A program made the translations under genes and the position numbers. Shown here in pieces: positions 43,558 to 54,152 of a stretch of 64,000 nucleotides of DNA. Each line of letters opens with the position of its first letter. The first letter of the stretch is position 1. Origin of the DNA: Sphaerolaimus hirsutus (Eukaryota > Nematoda > Chromadorea > Monhysterida > Sphaerolaimidae); contig OZ038452.1 of the NCBI GenBank assembly GCA_964036195.1, positions 21,959,785 through 22,023,784 of the forward strand. Reading direction: 5' to 3'. The notes under the pieces were generated by a model that was not told the origin of the DNA, ran no database searches, and worked only from the letters and a program-made list of their open reading frames with translations.

Positions 43558-45570
43558 TCACGCTGACAAATGTTTAATTTTCCAACAGTACCGTCCAGGC
43601 ACTGTTGTCAGCATGTTGTCACTTTGGTAGCTGACATTGGGACCATTTGTGTCGACAACTTGAAACGGTCCTGAAAAACGCGGAACAGTTTTGTCTGGGG
43701 TATAGTTGCGGATCATTACATGATCGCCAGGGTTAATTTGTCTATCGGGCTTGCTGTTGAAATAAGCCTGGTATCTGGCCCGATTCCGGTCACTTTGTGA
43801 ACGTGCCACTGTCCGAATATTTTCTGGATTTGAACTTTTTGCTGCTACAAAAAACAGGTTCCAGTGTGGCAAATGGCCAAACACTAGATAAAATGGGCAG
43901 CAAGTGACATTTTTATTCATCGTCAAGTTGAGCTTCAAGATGACAAGTGGAAGTAAGTCTTTCCAGTGTGTGCGCGGGTGTTCAGCTTTGACAAAACTGT
44001 AAACATCGCGAATGCGCCCATTAGCCCGCTCAACCATCCCATTCGCAGCGGGGTTATGAGCTAAAACTGGTGAGTGCCGGACTCCAAATTGTTCACACAA
44101 CGTTCTTAAGCTGGAATTTACAAATTCTGTGCCTTGATCTGTTATAATCAAACGAGGTGCGCCATAAATCAGAAATATGTTTTTGAAGATCTGTTTAGAA
44201 ACGATCTCGGCGCACAATGAAGACAGAGGAAATGCTATGACATATCGTGTGAAAGCGTCCACGGCAACTAGAACTTTTGATTTAGATGTGTTGAATTCGA
44301 ATTGCATGGTGTCTAAGTGAATGACATCAAATGGCTGTTGAGGTGTTTGAGTTGATCCCAGCGGGCTGGGACGTAACGCGTGCGGTTTGCGTTGCATACA
44401 CTCCGAACACTGCTTGCAAAATTCCAATATTTGAGTTTTCATGTCAGGCCAAGCAAAGTATTGGCATAATAAATCCAATGTTTTCTCCTGGCTCCCATGG
44501 CTGGCATAGATGCCCATGTGGGCATGCTCTAAACATGCCTGCTGCCATGACCTGGGTGGCCAGATGGAATAAGATTCGTCTTGTGTGGGCGTTTTGCAAT
44601 AGAGCACATTGTCAACAAGTATTACGTCACGTAGGGATCGTGGATTTTCTTCGAGTTGTAGAATGACGTCATTGAGTTCAGGGTCCTGTCGCTGTATCGT
44701 TGCCCAGTCAAATTCTGTTTGTTGTGTGATCAGTTTGGCCTGATGAACTGGGCCGGTTATGTGGAATCCACGCGTGGTTTTTAACGCCATTCCGCGCACC
44801 AAATCCGCAGGCACAGCCAATTCGTCGTCACCGAACTCAGGCTCCGTGATCGGATTTCTAGATAATGCATCTGCTACACAATTAAATTTTCCGGCCCTGT
44901 GGACGAACTTGGTCACTTTATCACTTATATAGAGGGACCAACGTTCCAATTTACTGTGCGATGGCGTCTTTAGCGCTTGTTGTATCCCGCTATTGTCAGT
45001 GATGACAATCAATTGTTGTCCCTCGACAAAATCCGCCAGGCGCCTTATTGCCCATGCTATGCAGAGGCTTTCCAGCTCCGCTGCCGAAAAAGTTTTGTGT
45101 GGGTGTGTGAGCCGTTTAGATATGAATGAAATGGGATGTAGCTTTCCCTCATCATCATACTGCGACAGGACAGCCCCTAAACCGATTTGACTTGCATCTG
45201 TTTCGAGTATGTATGGGCGGCCATCTCGGTATGGGTGTATCAGAACTGACGGCGTTGCCAGACAGTATTTCAGGGTGCCCCATGCGTCTAACATGGGCTC
45301 TGTCCAGTCAAATGGCGTGTTTCTGTGTTTTGGCACTTTTCCTTTAAGAACTTCGTACAGTGGTGCGGCGACACGGCTATAATTAGGTATGAAGTGTGAG
45401 TAGTATACACACTTCCCTAAAAACTTTCGCAAGTCTTGTTTGTTGTGTACCTTTGGCAGGGTAAGCATCGCGTTCACCCGCGATGGTGCTGGCGAGATGC
45501 CAGCTGCTGATATTTGGTGCCCAAGGTATTTCAAGGTGGAAGTGAAGAAATTGCACTTTGCTGGTTGCAT
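43558..45570 (-). CDS. Ty3/gypsy Pol C-terminal part: RT end, RNase H, integrase
   Basis: 670 residues in the frame after the break. The RT thumb begins AKCNFFTSTLKYLGHQI. RNase H has ILETDASQIGLGAVLSQ, AAELESLCIAWAI, VITDNSGIQQAL and CVADALSRN. Integrase has an HHCC zinc site (HAHMGIYASHG, then CKQCSECMQRK) and the DDE residues: LDTMQF, ITDQGTEF and GMVERANGR. The C-terminal part carries a small SH3-like tail (NPGDHVMIRNY) and ends just before the downstream ORFs. The order RT, RNase H, integrase defines Ty3/gypsy rather than Ty1/copia. Catalytic residues are all present, so the only visible defect of the polyprotein is the frame break shared with 45531-49289. Confidence 0.93.
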   Translation of the reverse strand: MQPAKCNFFTSTLKYLGHQISAAGISPAPSRVNAMLTLPKVHNKQDLRKFLGKCVYYSHFIPNYSRVAAPLYEVLKGKVPKHRNTPFDWTEPMLDAWGTLKYCLATPSVLIHPYRDGRPYILETDASQIGLGAVLSQYDDEGKLHPISFISKRLTHPHKTFSAAELESLCIAWAIRRLADFVEGQQLIVITDNSGIQQALKTPSHSKLERWSLYISDKVTKFVHRAGKFNCVADALSRNPITEPEFGDDELAVPADLVRGMALKTTRGFHITGPVHQAKLITQQTEFDWATIQRQDPELNDVILQLEENPRSLRDVILVDNVLYCKTPTQDESYSIWPPRSWQQACLEHAHMGIYASHGSQEKTLDLLCQYFAWPDMKTQILEFCKQCSECMQRKPHALRPSPLGSTQTPQQPFDVIHLDTMQFEFNTSKSKVLVAVDAFTRYVIAFPLSSLCAEIVSKQIFKNIFLIYGAPRLIITDQGTEFVNSSLRTLCEQFGVRHSPVLAHNPAANGMVERANGRIRDVYSFVKAEHPRTHWKDLLPLVILKLNLTMNKNVTCCPFYLVFGHLPHWNLFFVAAKSSNPENIRTVARSQSDRNRARYQAYFNSKPDRQINPGDHVMIRNYTPDKTVPRFSGPFQVVDTNGPNVSYQSDNMLTTVPGRYCWKIKHLSA

Positions 45571-48500
45571 TTTAAGGTTGCCCAGCGTAACCTAGCAAAT
45601 AGTCGCCGTAAATGATGCAAATGTTTGTCTACTGTGTCGCTACAGCATAAAATGTCGTCGATGTATGCGCGCACCCATGCGCGCGTCAAATTTTTGTTCA
45701 AATCCATGAGCATAACGTTCATGAGACGCATGAAAGTGGCTCCAGCGTTGCAGGTACCGAACGGCATTCTTGTATACCTGTACTGTCCGAGGCTGCACAC
45801 AAAACTCGTTTTCTCGCAGGTGTCCTCGTCTGTCAACGGGATATTGTAATAACCGTGTCGTATGTCGACAGCACTAAATATTTTCCTCCCAGAGAATTCA
45901 GCCAAGATTTCTCCAATCCTAGGCAATGGGTAACTGTCTATTTTCGTGATCAAATTCACCTGTTTAAAATCCACGCAAAAGCGGAAGTTATCGGTGCCTT
46001 TGGGTGCAATTGTTATGGGTGACGCCCATGGGCCGTTCGATTGTTCAATGATTCCCTCCTTCAACATGCTGCGGATAGTTTTATTAATAAATTCTCTTTT
46101 GTGAGGTGCTTCGTAGCGCGGTGCCTGCTTTATTGGAGGGTGTTTTGGGTCAGTCACAATTTGATGTGATATCAATGGCGTCTTCCCGACATTGTAGTCG
46201 TGACATGAATAAATGTCATGAAATTCTAACAGTAGTTTTTTAAAGCTGCATAGTTGTTTTTCATCCAAATCAATTCTGTTGGTTGCAGGTAAATGGTCCC
46301 AAATGTACTCAAATCTTTCCTGCGCGGTGGTTGGCACTTTGGCATTTTCATATTGCGGGTTATCTGGCGGTGTAGGCAGGTGAACAGCGGGGCACGCGTG
46401 TGCGTTGGTCGCATGCATTCCTATTGTTTTTTGGAAAACATCATCTTGAAATATGCGTGAGAAACGAGCGCCAGGGGAAAAACAGTTTGTCAGAGAAACT
46501 AAAGCCACTTCAGCCACCTCCTCATTAGGCGGCAAACAAACTGGTGAATCCGTGGGATTGAAAAATGTCAAGTATCCCTTTGATGATGCCACATCGATTT
46601 TCGTGTCATACATTTGTAAACCGTGCGTGTTGTTTATCAGTGTATTGGAATAAATGGCTGCGCATTGTGCCCATTTTGCAGCTGGGATTTCTTTGGGTTT
46701 TTTATCGATATTCACAGGGAGTTGAGCTGTACTCCTAGCTGGGACATACATTTTGTTGTGCAATTGTATTCTTTTTGTCATTCTGTCCAGAAACTTTTCC
46801 TCAAGTTCTTTTAGCTGTTGATTGGCAGTTTCATCTGGTGTTGGTGAAATTCTGGTGTCATGATCAAGTGCCACTGGTATTATCCAGGATAATTTCAGAT
46901 AGGGCATGATGTCTGTCCCAACTAGGATTTCTGGCATTGCTGCAGGGAGCATGTTGACCAGAATTACCGCGAGCACATTCCTTGTCACATTGTCTATTGG
47001 CGAGGTGTGTTCGAAGAAAAGTGGAATTTCACACATTTCGCCTTGTTCTGTAGCGCCTGTAACCATGTGCACCCGGACATCACTTTTCTTCAAATATTTT
47101 TCTAAATCCAGACCACTTTTAGTCGCGATTTCCCGTAAAATAGCTATAGGAATGATTGTCCTGGTGCACCCGGTGTCAAGCAACATGCTGCACGGTATAT
47201 TTTCGACGTTAACACGTGCGTATACTTGTGGGCCGTTCGTGGTTTCTACTTTTACACACGTTCTCTGACGATCTCCCACACAGGTGAATGCATGTATTTT
47301 GCGAGTAGTATTGGTGCCAAACACTGGGATCTCATCAGAAACATCACGGCTGAATTTCACATATTCACTAAAACTGAGTAGGCGACTCGAACAGCTCGCT
47401 AAACAAGTCGGCGACACGCTGCTCGCCCGTGTCTGCGGATCGGGAACAATGTCATTTTGTTTATCATGGCTGGCATGGAACTTCTCCCAAAAAACGCATT
47501 TCCATTCATCACACAAACCTGGATCGTTCTCGAACATCTCTGCGACTCTGTGCCTGAACTCGGTGCAGTAAATTTCCCATGGCGGTTCGTCATCTGGCAA
47601 GCCATTTTCATGTTCGGATTTGGGCTCGGCATCGTCCTGCGCGGCCTCGTCATGCATTTGTCCGTAAGTTGCAAATGCTGGTTTGGGCAGTGCAGCATTT
47701 GTAGTGTGAGGCGGTCCCACTCGTTTCACTTGACCGTAGCCTTCGGAACGCTGGCTGGTCTGTGACGGGTTAACGGCACTACTACTTTGAAATGGTGCAG
47801 AAGATGAAGATGTCGTTTGTTTTTGACGCTGAGTAATCCTGCAATCTGATACGCGGTGACCTGTGTGGTTGGGCAGGGGGCACCAGGGGTTGGTGTTATT
47901 TTCGGTCAAAAACTGCTTAAACGTTGAGCGGGGCTTATTTATTCTCTCCACACGATTTTCATTGTTGGATCGCTCATTTTGTCGGTCAATTTTGTTTTGT
48001 TTGACGGTTCGAAAGTATTCATCGATGCTGTGCACGATTTGTGGCACAGTTTGTTGAGTATTTTTGCATTTTGCCTTGAAATTCGCCATCATATATTTAT
48101 CGAAACGTGAGTCGTCATAGCGATTCCAAATTTTAGTCATGACAAGTTTATCTATCATTTTGCGATCAAATTCGACGGATTCCTTCAATTCAATCGGAAT
48201 TTTTGACAAGAGTCGAATGTAGAAATCCATTATGTTTTCCGATTTAAACATTGATTCGAGTTCCCATTCTGCATAAGTATAACTTTTTTCAGTTGTTTTG
48301 AACACAGACGTCAATTCTTTCATGATTTTGGCATGGTCAGTTAAATCTGTTGGCGTGAACATTGTTGTTAGCACTTTATGGGCGTCGCCTGTCAACTTAG
48401 TGGTAAACACTTCTAGCCAGAAGTGTTGCAGCAGTGCATGATCGGGTATGGATAGTGCTGCCATATTTACCACGCGTGACCATTCCCCGAAACTTTTGGC

Positions 48501-49289
48501 ATCCATTTTCCCAGCATATGTTGGGATTGTATCGAACACGTGTGGTCTAATAACGAACCAATTTTGAAGTAGCTGCGCGTCAGTGGTTTTGTTCATCGCC
48601 ATTGGCAGCTGTGTCAGCTGGTCATTGTGCCATGGGTTGTGGTGGTGCGATGGCGGTTGAGTTGGTGGTAGTGCATTGATCTCTGTCGGTGGTGCCACTG
48701 CAATGTTGTCCGCTGTCTGAAATCGGTGTAAATGCGAGAAACGGCGTTTGAGGTCGGCATACGCCTCTAAAAATTCCCTCTCTGAGTCTGTGTTGCCTAA
48801 GGGTAAATTGGAATGGTTTTGATGAATTGGTCGAGTATCATTGGTAGTGTGACGTTGCAAAATGATTGGCTGTGAAAATTGCACCGCTGGTCCTACAGCA
48901 ATTTTTTCAGCCATGTGCACAGGGTTAGCGTAACGCGTAGAGCAAAATTGGTGCATTCGCACGTGCCACGGTGCGTCATCATGAATTGGATACTCTTGCA
49001 GAGAGATGACGGGCAGTGTAGGTTCGCTGACAGTGATGTGCGGTTGATACCGCGAATTGCGATAAACACGTCCCCGTAAGGGAGACAAATGTGCCGTTCC
49101 TGGCGAGTTGTAATGAGCGACTGGTAACATAACCTGTACTGGCCATCGACGTGTGCCCTGTGCTAATCGGTCATCCTCAAACCGACGGGCATCTTTGGCA
49201 TGAAGCGTTGCATCGGGCAACGTATTGATCGGGTGCTGTCTCGTGTGGCGTTCCTCGGCAGGCAGTGAGCTTTCGGAGTTGCAGCTCAT
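45531..49289 (-). CDS. Ty3/gypsy Gag-protease-reverse transcriptase (N-terminal) polyprotein
   Basis: The ORF is open from 49568 through the LTR; the likely start is ATG at 49289 in good context (MSCNSESSLPAEE), with ATG 49355 as alternative. About 1250 residues. Gag: a helical region around FGEWSRVVNMAALSIPDHA and AKIMKELTSVFKTTEKS, then a zinc-knuckle-like WCPLPNHTGHRVSDC. Protease: SMLLDTGCTRTIIP with the DTG catalytic motif and PEILVGTDIM. Reverse transcriptase: FCVDFKQVN, YNIPLTDEDTCEKTSF, MPFGTCNAGATFMRLM and the catalytic YIDDIL. Gag and Pol are fused in one frame. The ORF leaves the RT frame after FARLRWATLK, where the continuation lies in another frame (43558-45570). The break is in the RT thumb region, an unusual place for programmed frameshifting, so a one-base indel is more likely. 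Confidence 0.9.
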   Translation of the reverse strand: MSCNSESSLPAEERHTRQHPINTLPDATLHAKDARRFEDDRLAQGTRRWPVQVMLPVAHYNSPGTAHLSPLRGRVYRNSRYQPHITVSEPTLPVISLQEYPIHDDAPWHVRMHQFCSTRYANPVHMAEKIAVGPAVQFSQPIILQRHTTNDTRPIHQNHSNLPLGNTDSEREFLEAYADLKRRFSHLHRFQTADNIAVAPPTEINALPPTQPPSHHHNPWHNDQLTQLPMAMNKTTDAQLLQNWFVIRPHVFDTIPTYAGKMDAKSFGEWSRVVNMAALSIPDHALLQHFWLEVFTTKLTGDAHKVLTTMFTPTDLTDHAKIMKELTSVFKTTEKSYTYAEWELESMFKSENIMDFYIRLLSKIPIELKESVEFDRKMIDKLVMTKIWNRYDDSRFDKYMMANFKAKCKNTQQTVPQIVHSIDEYFRTVKQNKIDRQNERSNNENRVERINKPRSTFKQFLTENNTNPWCPLPNHTGHRVSDCRITQRQKQTTSSSSAPFQSSSAVNPSQTSQRSEGYGQVKRVGPPHTTNAALPKPAFATYGQMHDEAAQDDAEPKSEHENGLPDDEPPWEIYCTEFRHRVAEMFENDPGLCDEWKCVFWEKFHASHDKQNDIVPDPQTRASSVSPTCLASCSSRLLSFSEYVKFSRDVSDEIPVFGTNTTRKIHAFTCVGDRQRTCVKVETTNGPQVYARVNVENIPCSMLLDTGCTRTIIPIAILREIATKSGLDLEKYLKKSDVRVHMVTGATEQGEMCEIPLFFEHTSPIDNVTRNVLAVILVNMLPAAMPEILVGTDIMPYLKLSWIIPVALDHDTRISPTPDETANQQLKELEEKFLDRMTKRIQLHNKMYVPARSTAQLPVNIDKKPKEIPAAKWAQCAAIYSNTLINNTHGLQMYDTKIDVASSKGYLTFFNPTDSPVCLPPNEEVAEVALVSLTNCFSPGARFSRIFQDDVFQKTIGMHATNAHACPAVHLPTPPDNPQYENAKVPTTAQERFEYIWDHLPATNRIDLDEKQLCSFKKLLLEFHDIYSCHDYNVGKTPLISHQIVTDPKHPPIKQAPRYEAPHKREFINKTIRSMLKEGIIEQSNGPWASPITIAPKGTDNFRFCVDFKQVNLITKIDSYPLPRIGEILAEFSGRKIFSAVDIRHGYYNIPLTDEDTCEKTSFVCSLGQYRYTRMPFGTCNAGATFMRLMNVMLMDLNKNLTRAWVRAYIDDILCCSDTVDKHLHHLRRLFARLRWATLKCNQQSAISSLPP

Positions 49290-49419
49290 GGTGCCGGGTC
49301 CCGCCGACGACAGCCACCAAACGAGAAGACAGCACTTGACAGCGGATGACAGCATGTGAAGACTGCACTCTCTTGGCGCGCGGTAGGGCGTCGGGAACGA
49401 AGGCCAGCACGTCCACCAC

Positions 49420-49558
49420 TTTTCGGGGCCCCAAGTAGAACGAGAGAGATTTTGATGCTGTGGTTTATTCATCCGGTCACCACGACCCATCCGAATCACA
49501 TTTAAATAACAGAGATTTGGGAAACAACTTTTAACAAACTTAATCCACACAATCCGAC
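49420..49558 (-). repeat. 5' LTR of the Ty3/gypsy element
   Basis: Matches 41992-42130. The sequence just inside, TGGTGGACGTGCTGGCC on the element strand, sits where the tRNA primer-binding site should be; I did not identify the tRNA. Confidence 0.92.
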
Positions 49559-50034
49559 ACATTGACACTTAACATTTTCATGAAAATTGACACTTTCCAT
49601 TCCATTTAATATGACATTTTGACACTTTACATGGCTAGGGACTGCCCCAGGTCTGTGAATGAACAGGTTGAACTATAAACAACAGAAAAAATTTTTACAA
49701 AAAATATGAATTTTTATACAATTTTTACAAAAATATGAATTTGTATACAATTTTACAAAATTTTTACAAAAATTCGAATTTTTATACAATTTTTATTTTT
49801 ATTTTGAAATTTTCCATTTTATTTTATTTTATTTTATTCTTCAATTTTCCATTTTATTTTAATTTTATTTTTATTCTTTTCTGAGATTTTGCCAACCCTG
49901 GTGGTGAGAACATCCAAGCTGTTCAGAATTATGATTTAGGGTTATTTTCACCTTTGGTTTTGTTTGAATTGATGCTCTGATAGTAAAATGTTGTTCATTT
50001 TTGATTAAAAGCGCTATGTTCAAATGGAAAATGT

Positions 50035-50158
50035 CTGAAAAATATCGGTGAAAAAATAGAGCGGCAGCCTCCAGTAGAACGGCACCTCTAATAGAACGGC
50101 AGGTAAAAAAGTTGACGAAAAAAATAGAACGGCGCTCTTCTATTAGAAGAAATACGGT
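50035..50158. repeat. AATAGAACGGC-core MITE
   Basis: AATAGAACGGC units ending TTAGAAGAAATACGGTA; the left end is eroded. Followed by C and A runs. Confidence 0.7.
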
Positions 50159-50627
50159 AATCACCCCCCCCCCCCCAAAAAAAAAAAAAAAGATGATCTC
50201 CAGGTTGCATTTGACACGCGTCGCATATAGCGGTCGGAAATGGATTACAAGTCTGGCACGCGACAAGAATAAAGTACAGATGGTACAATAGAACTCGTCC
50301 GTGCGTGGCGCTGGTTTGAATCGTGAAGATGGCACCAAACGTCACATCCGAAAGTGACGTAGACGTAGAGTGTGCAGAAGTATTGATTGTGAGATTTAAC
50401 ATCACGTTAGCTATAATTTTTTTGCATGTGCGTTGCTAAATGCAACAAAATCGTTTCTCTTAACACGCGGCCAGTTTCCACAGACGATTCCACACGTTGC
50501 TCAATGACAATATTAACGTTTTGAATTTTGTCAGGAACCCACGCTGCAGCTTTCATCGCTAAAACGCTCTACATTGACATACATGTAAGACAAGTGACCC
50601 TCCTCTACCAAATATTACGCTATCAAA

Positions 50628-50800
50628 GTACCTAAAAAACGCGTGCCAGCGCGGCACCAAACGAAAGTCCACGCCGGAGCGCCCAATGTCCGTGTCCAGT
50701 GAAGACCGCATTCCATTACGACCGTCCAGCCACGCCGCCGCCGCCCGCAACACGCGCTTGCCCACGCCGCCGCCCGCGCACCGCTAGCGTTTGGGACCGC
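50628..50800. other. Orphan GC-rich open segment, possibly an exon on one strand
   Basis: A GC-rich island in AT-rich surroundings, as seen for real exons here. The plus frame after GTGCCAG (50650-50787) reads KRKSTPERPMSVSSEDRIP to a stop. The minus frame reads GVGKRVLRAAAAWLDGRNG and DTDIGRSGVDFRLVPRWHAF before a GTACTT donor. Only one can be coding. No family is recognised and no neighbouring exons are certain. Confidence 0.3.
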
Positions 50801-50895
50801 ACCGGAAAAACATCGGTAAATTGGATTTTTAGCTGGGGAGGCGGGAAATTCCTATATGGCTGAGCGGACGCTAGTAGATTATTGACACGTTATTA

Positions 50896-51402
50896 AGGGC
50901 CCACATACTAGTTGACATCACAAATTCGTGTCAACTGAATGTCAACTGAATAACACAACAAATTTTTGAAAGCATCACACTAAACAGAAGCAATGCTATA
51001 AAGTATCACAATATAAAATATCACAATCATATTACCTCAAAATACCCCCAGGCAGGGGGTTTATTATTCCCCCAGCAAATTTTAAGGGGGTGGGGGTTAT
51101 TCGAGGGGACTGGCTTATTCAAGGGGGTAAATAGAACAAAACATACTGTATTTCCTTGAATTAACCCACGGGGGTTTATTTTTTCAGAGTGAGAATTTTG
51201 AGAGAAAAACATGAACAATGCAACAATAACCACCATTTATAAATTTTTACAGCCTTGTATAAGGATGTAGATGGTAAAAACGATGTTCTAACGTAACACA
51301 GTAAGTGTTTTGAACATCTGTCATGCATTTCCTGGACCACAAATTCATAGTGCCCATTTTGAGGGGGGTATTTCGAGTGGGGGGTATTTCAAGGAAATAT
51401 GG
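50896..51402. repeat. CACACTAGTT fragment followed by CCGTATTT-type elements
   Basis: CCCACATACTAGTTGACATC (about 50898) has no matching right end. From about 51010 come CAAAATACCCCCAGG and TTTCCTTGAATTAACCC blocks, ending GTATTTCAAGGAAATATGGT at 51402. Confidence 0.6.
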
Positions 51403-53397
51403 TACCCAAAACTGGTAATAAGTGTGAACAAACAGGATATATCTGTACAGATATAGGATATATCTGCACAGACTAGTATATGTGTGGCTGCGATGTAATT
51501 TGGAAGCAATTAATACATCATGCACATTGCATACATGATGTAAACTGGTGGAAAATATAAATGAGAAAATCACTTTATTGTATTTTACAAATCCCACATG
51601 CAACCTGTTAGGCTCTCATCTTGTGTGAGGGTGCTCCCAAGTATTTACTATATATACCCTAGGGGGCAGCACCCTCAGGCCACCCTTGCTGCAGAAAAAA
51701 AAGTTTTTCCACATTTTTTCTGGAAAATATAAATGAGAATTCATACAAATTTTTGTTCCTGAAGAAATTTATATTTTTAATATCTTTTTTTCTGGACATT
51801 TGAGACCAAAAAGTTCTTTTCACATTAGAAGATTGTAAGTATGTTTTACTTTTCTACCCCATCAGAACCCCCAGAAGCCCCACACAATGATGGCGTTGTT
51901 GATCAAATCCAAAAAATATTTTTGAGAAAAACATACGTTTGAAAAGGTGGACAATCCACTATCCCAAGCTATTCATGGAGCACATGGGGTCCAGAATTGG
52001 CTCGCTCAGAGTCAGGGGCAACATATGGCTGCTCCTGGGCCCCGTTTTTGCACTTATGTATTTTTTATAGCAAATGATAAAAACAGCCCTGTGTAAAGAG
52101 GGCACTCGCGTGACAGCGTGTCCAGCACCTGCAGTGTCGTGATGCAAATTACAAAATACTTGTGCCCATTCAATGTAGGCACTAATTATCTGATAAAAAC
52201 CTGTAGGGGCCAATGGCCAATGTGCCCTGTATCTAGTGTGAGTGGGCCACACAAATAAAGAGGTCATGTCCAGAAAATCAAAAATCACAGTTTTTTAATC
52301 ACAACCACAATTTAGGTAATAACAAAGTTTAAAATCATTGTTGACGTGGCTCCGTGGCACATGTCTGTATATCTGGGGTGATTTTTGTGCAGGGGAGTGG
52401 GCAGGGGGTCAAAATATACCCCCTAATTACCAGGGGGTCAAAAGATGGCTTTGGGCAAGCCACAAGGACTTTTAATTTTTTGAAAAAGCACCAACACAAG
52501 TGTATTCATCACTCGTGTTGTAACCACACCAAAAAATGGCTGCACACTTCACCACAACTATATTTTGTGTGGTTTTTTAAAAATTCTCATTTATATTTTC
52601 CGGGAAAAAATTGGCAAAAAATCTTCATCAATCTGTAGCAGCAGAACAGGGGGGTGCCATGGGGTGCCACTTGGCATATGTGTAGGCAAATGTTGTGGGC
52701 ACCCCCACTACAAATGGCAGCCATATTGGGCTGCACGTTTTACTGTGAGATTGTTATGAAAAATGAGGTACCTGATTTCTCATTTAAATGTGCCACCAGT
52801 TTACATCATTCAAAATGGGCTTTTTGAGGGGTTTTCTATTACGTCAGGTCCCTCAGATCCAGGGTTATTTCGACAGGCAGTGTCAATTCGAGGGGGGTTA
52901 ATTTGAGGTCATACAGTATGCTCTTTCGCATAGGGAAGTTAAAATCACATCCTTAACCAGAGTTAGGTTGAATTTCATTGACATGAATTTTGATGTAAAC
53001 TGGTGTGTCAGCCCAACGTCATGACGTTTGAGACAACACACATTTTTAAATTTCTTCTTTCTTTTAATTTTAATCATGGTGCAATTCTGGTGCCATTCAC
53101 ATGGACAATTCACAAGTCGTCTCCAGAACGACCTGTGCATTGTCCAAAACGAACTTTAAAACCTTCTGCTCACTATGTTTAAATGGAAAACAAATTTATA
53201 GTTTTTGCCAGTTTCATTGCTGAAGGCATTTTGTTTCTTTAAAGCATGCGTTCCAGTTTGCCAGTGCACACAGCTTAAATGCGTTCGCACCCGGAGCCAA
53301 CGTATACATCAAGCACAATTAATCCACCTTTTCCACAAATAATGACCCGGGTTCCTAAATACTCAATCAAAAAAGTCGGTTAGTTTTCCCAACGCTA
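51403..53397. other. Intergenic, no gene seen
   Basis: AT-rich, with a short CCGTATTT-type relic near 52850-52920 (GGTTATTTCGACAGGCAG). Apart from isolated repeat words I see no exon, RNA gene or element with clear ends. Confidence 0.5.
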
Positions 53398-53487
53398 GTG
53401 GCGCGTGTGGCTGCGCATCGACCGGCAGTGAGCTGTTGCCGCCGCGGCTACTACGCGGACATCGCGCTGCCGCGGCGGCAGTAAAGT
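53398..53487. other. GC-rich island, unassigned
   Basis: Ninety bases including GCGCATCGACCGGCAG and CCGCGGCGGCAG, each a possible splice-acceptor-like end. Could be an exon or promoter-proximal CpG-rich DNA; no convincing product. Confidence 0.2.
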
Positions 53488-54032
53488 AGGCCAATTTATT
53501 GCTATTTTCATCATTTGGCAATCGCCTTCGGGCTGTGCTGATATTATTCTATCAATATTGAGTAGGTGAGTAACTATTTGAGTCTACTGACGACATCTTC
53601 AGATAGTAGAATGCGTAAATTATTGAATTCAACTCTTTCTCGAATTCTCTTTCTCTTGATGCTCGATTTTCAACGGGCACAGTGAAAGTGAAAGCGTCTG
53701 CAAAACATACCCGCGTTGAACGATTTCTGACAGTTTTTGTGTATAAATATCATAGAACTGTAATTTCATGTAGGTATGTACGCTTAGCTAGGTATACTTA
53801 TTAAGAAAGGCACGTGCACTTCAGATGTTCACTTCGAGGCTATTTGTTCTCTCAAGTACTACTTTCTCACCTTCCTAGCTGACGTTAAGCGCAGTGGAGC
53901 ACATTTTGTTCGTAAAAAAACTTAGGTTTAATCTCGTACTTAGGTATTTCTTTGTGTAGAAACCTATGCAAACAGTGTTCTTCTGTTGTTCACTTATCAT
54001 ATGGTAAAAACATCCAAATACCCTAAATGGAA

Positions 54033-54152
54033 TACCGTATTTCTTCTAATAGAAGAGCGCCGTTCTATTTTTTTCGTCAACTTTTTTACCTGCCGTTCTA
54101 TTGGAGGTGCCATTCTATTGGAGGTATGCCGTTCTATTAGAAGAAATACGGT
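54033..54152. mobile_element. CCGTATTTCTTCT MITE with AATAGAACGGC core
   Basis: ATACCGTATTTCTTCTAATA to TTAGAAGAAATACGGTA, flanked by TA. The best-preserved copy of this family in the window. Confidence 0.88.

Larger units (their letters stand above)
41755..49654. mobile_element. Hairpin MITE of the GGGACTGCCCC family, host of the gypsy insertion
   Basis: Left half (41755-41991) has ACAAATGTCATGCAGAGTG and TTTTGGTATCCAAACC, as in the copy at 54571-55105. The right half (49560-49654) ends GCTAGGGACTGCCCC. GACACTTAACATT is continuous across the retrotransposon once it is removed. Confidence 0.65.
41374..49902. mobile_element. Probable hAT-like element split by nested insertions
   Basis: CAGGGTTGGTTTTATAAAAA at 41374 and GAGATTTTGCCAACCCTG ending at 49902 look like the two ends of one element. 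Both arms carry AAAATTTTTACAAAAA and TTTATTTTATTTTATT repeats. Between them lie a hairpin MITE and, inside that, the Ty3/gypsy element. Inferred from the mirrored arms; the 8-bp duplication was not established. Confidence 0.55.

Noticed and set aside
46453..49079. Plus-strand frames across the gypsy element
   Set aside because: Shadows of the minus-strand gag-pol frame, which has all catalytic motifs.
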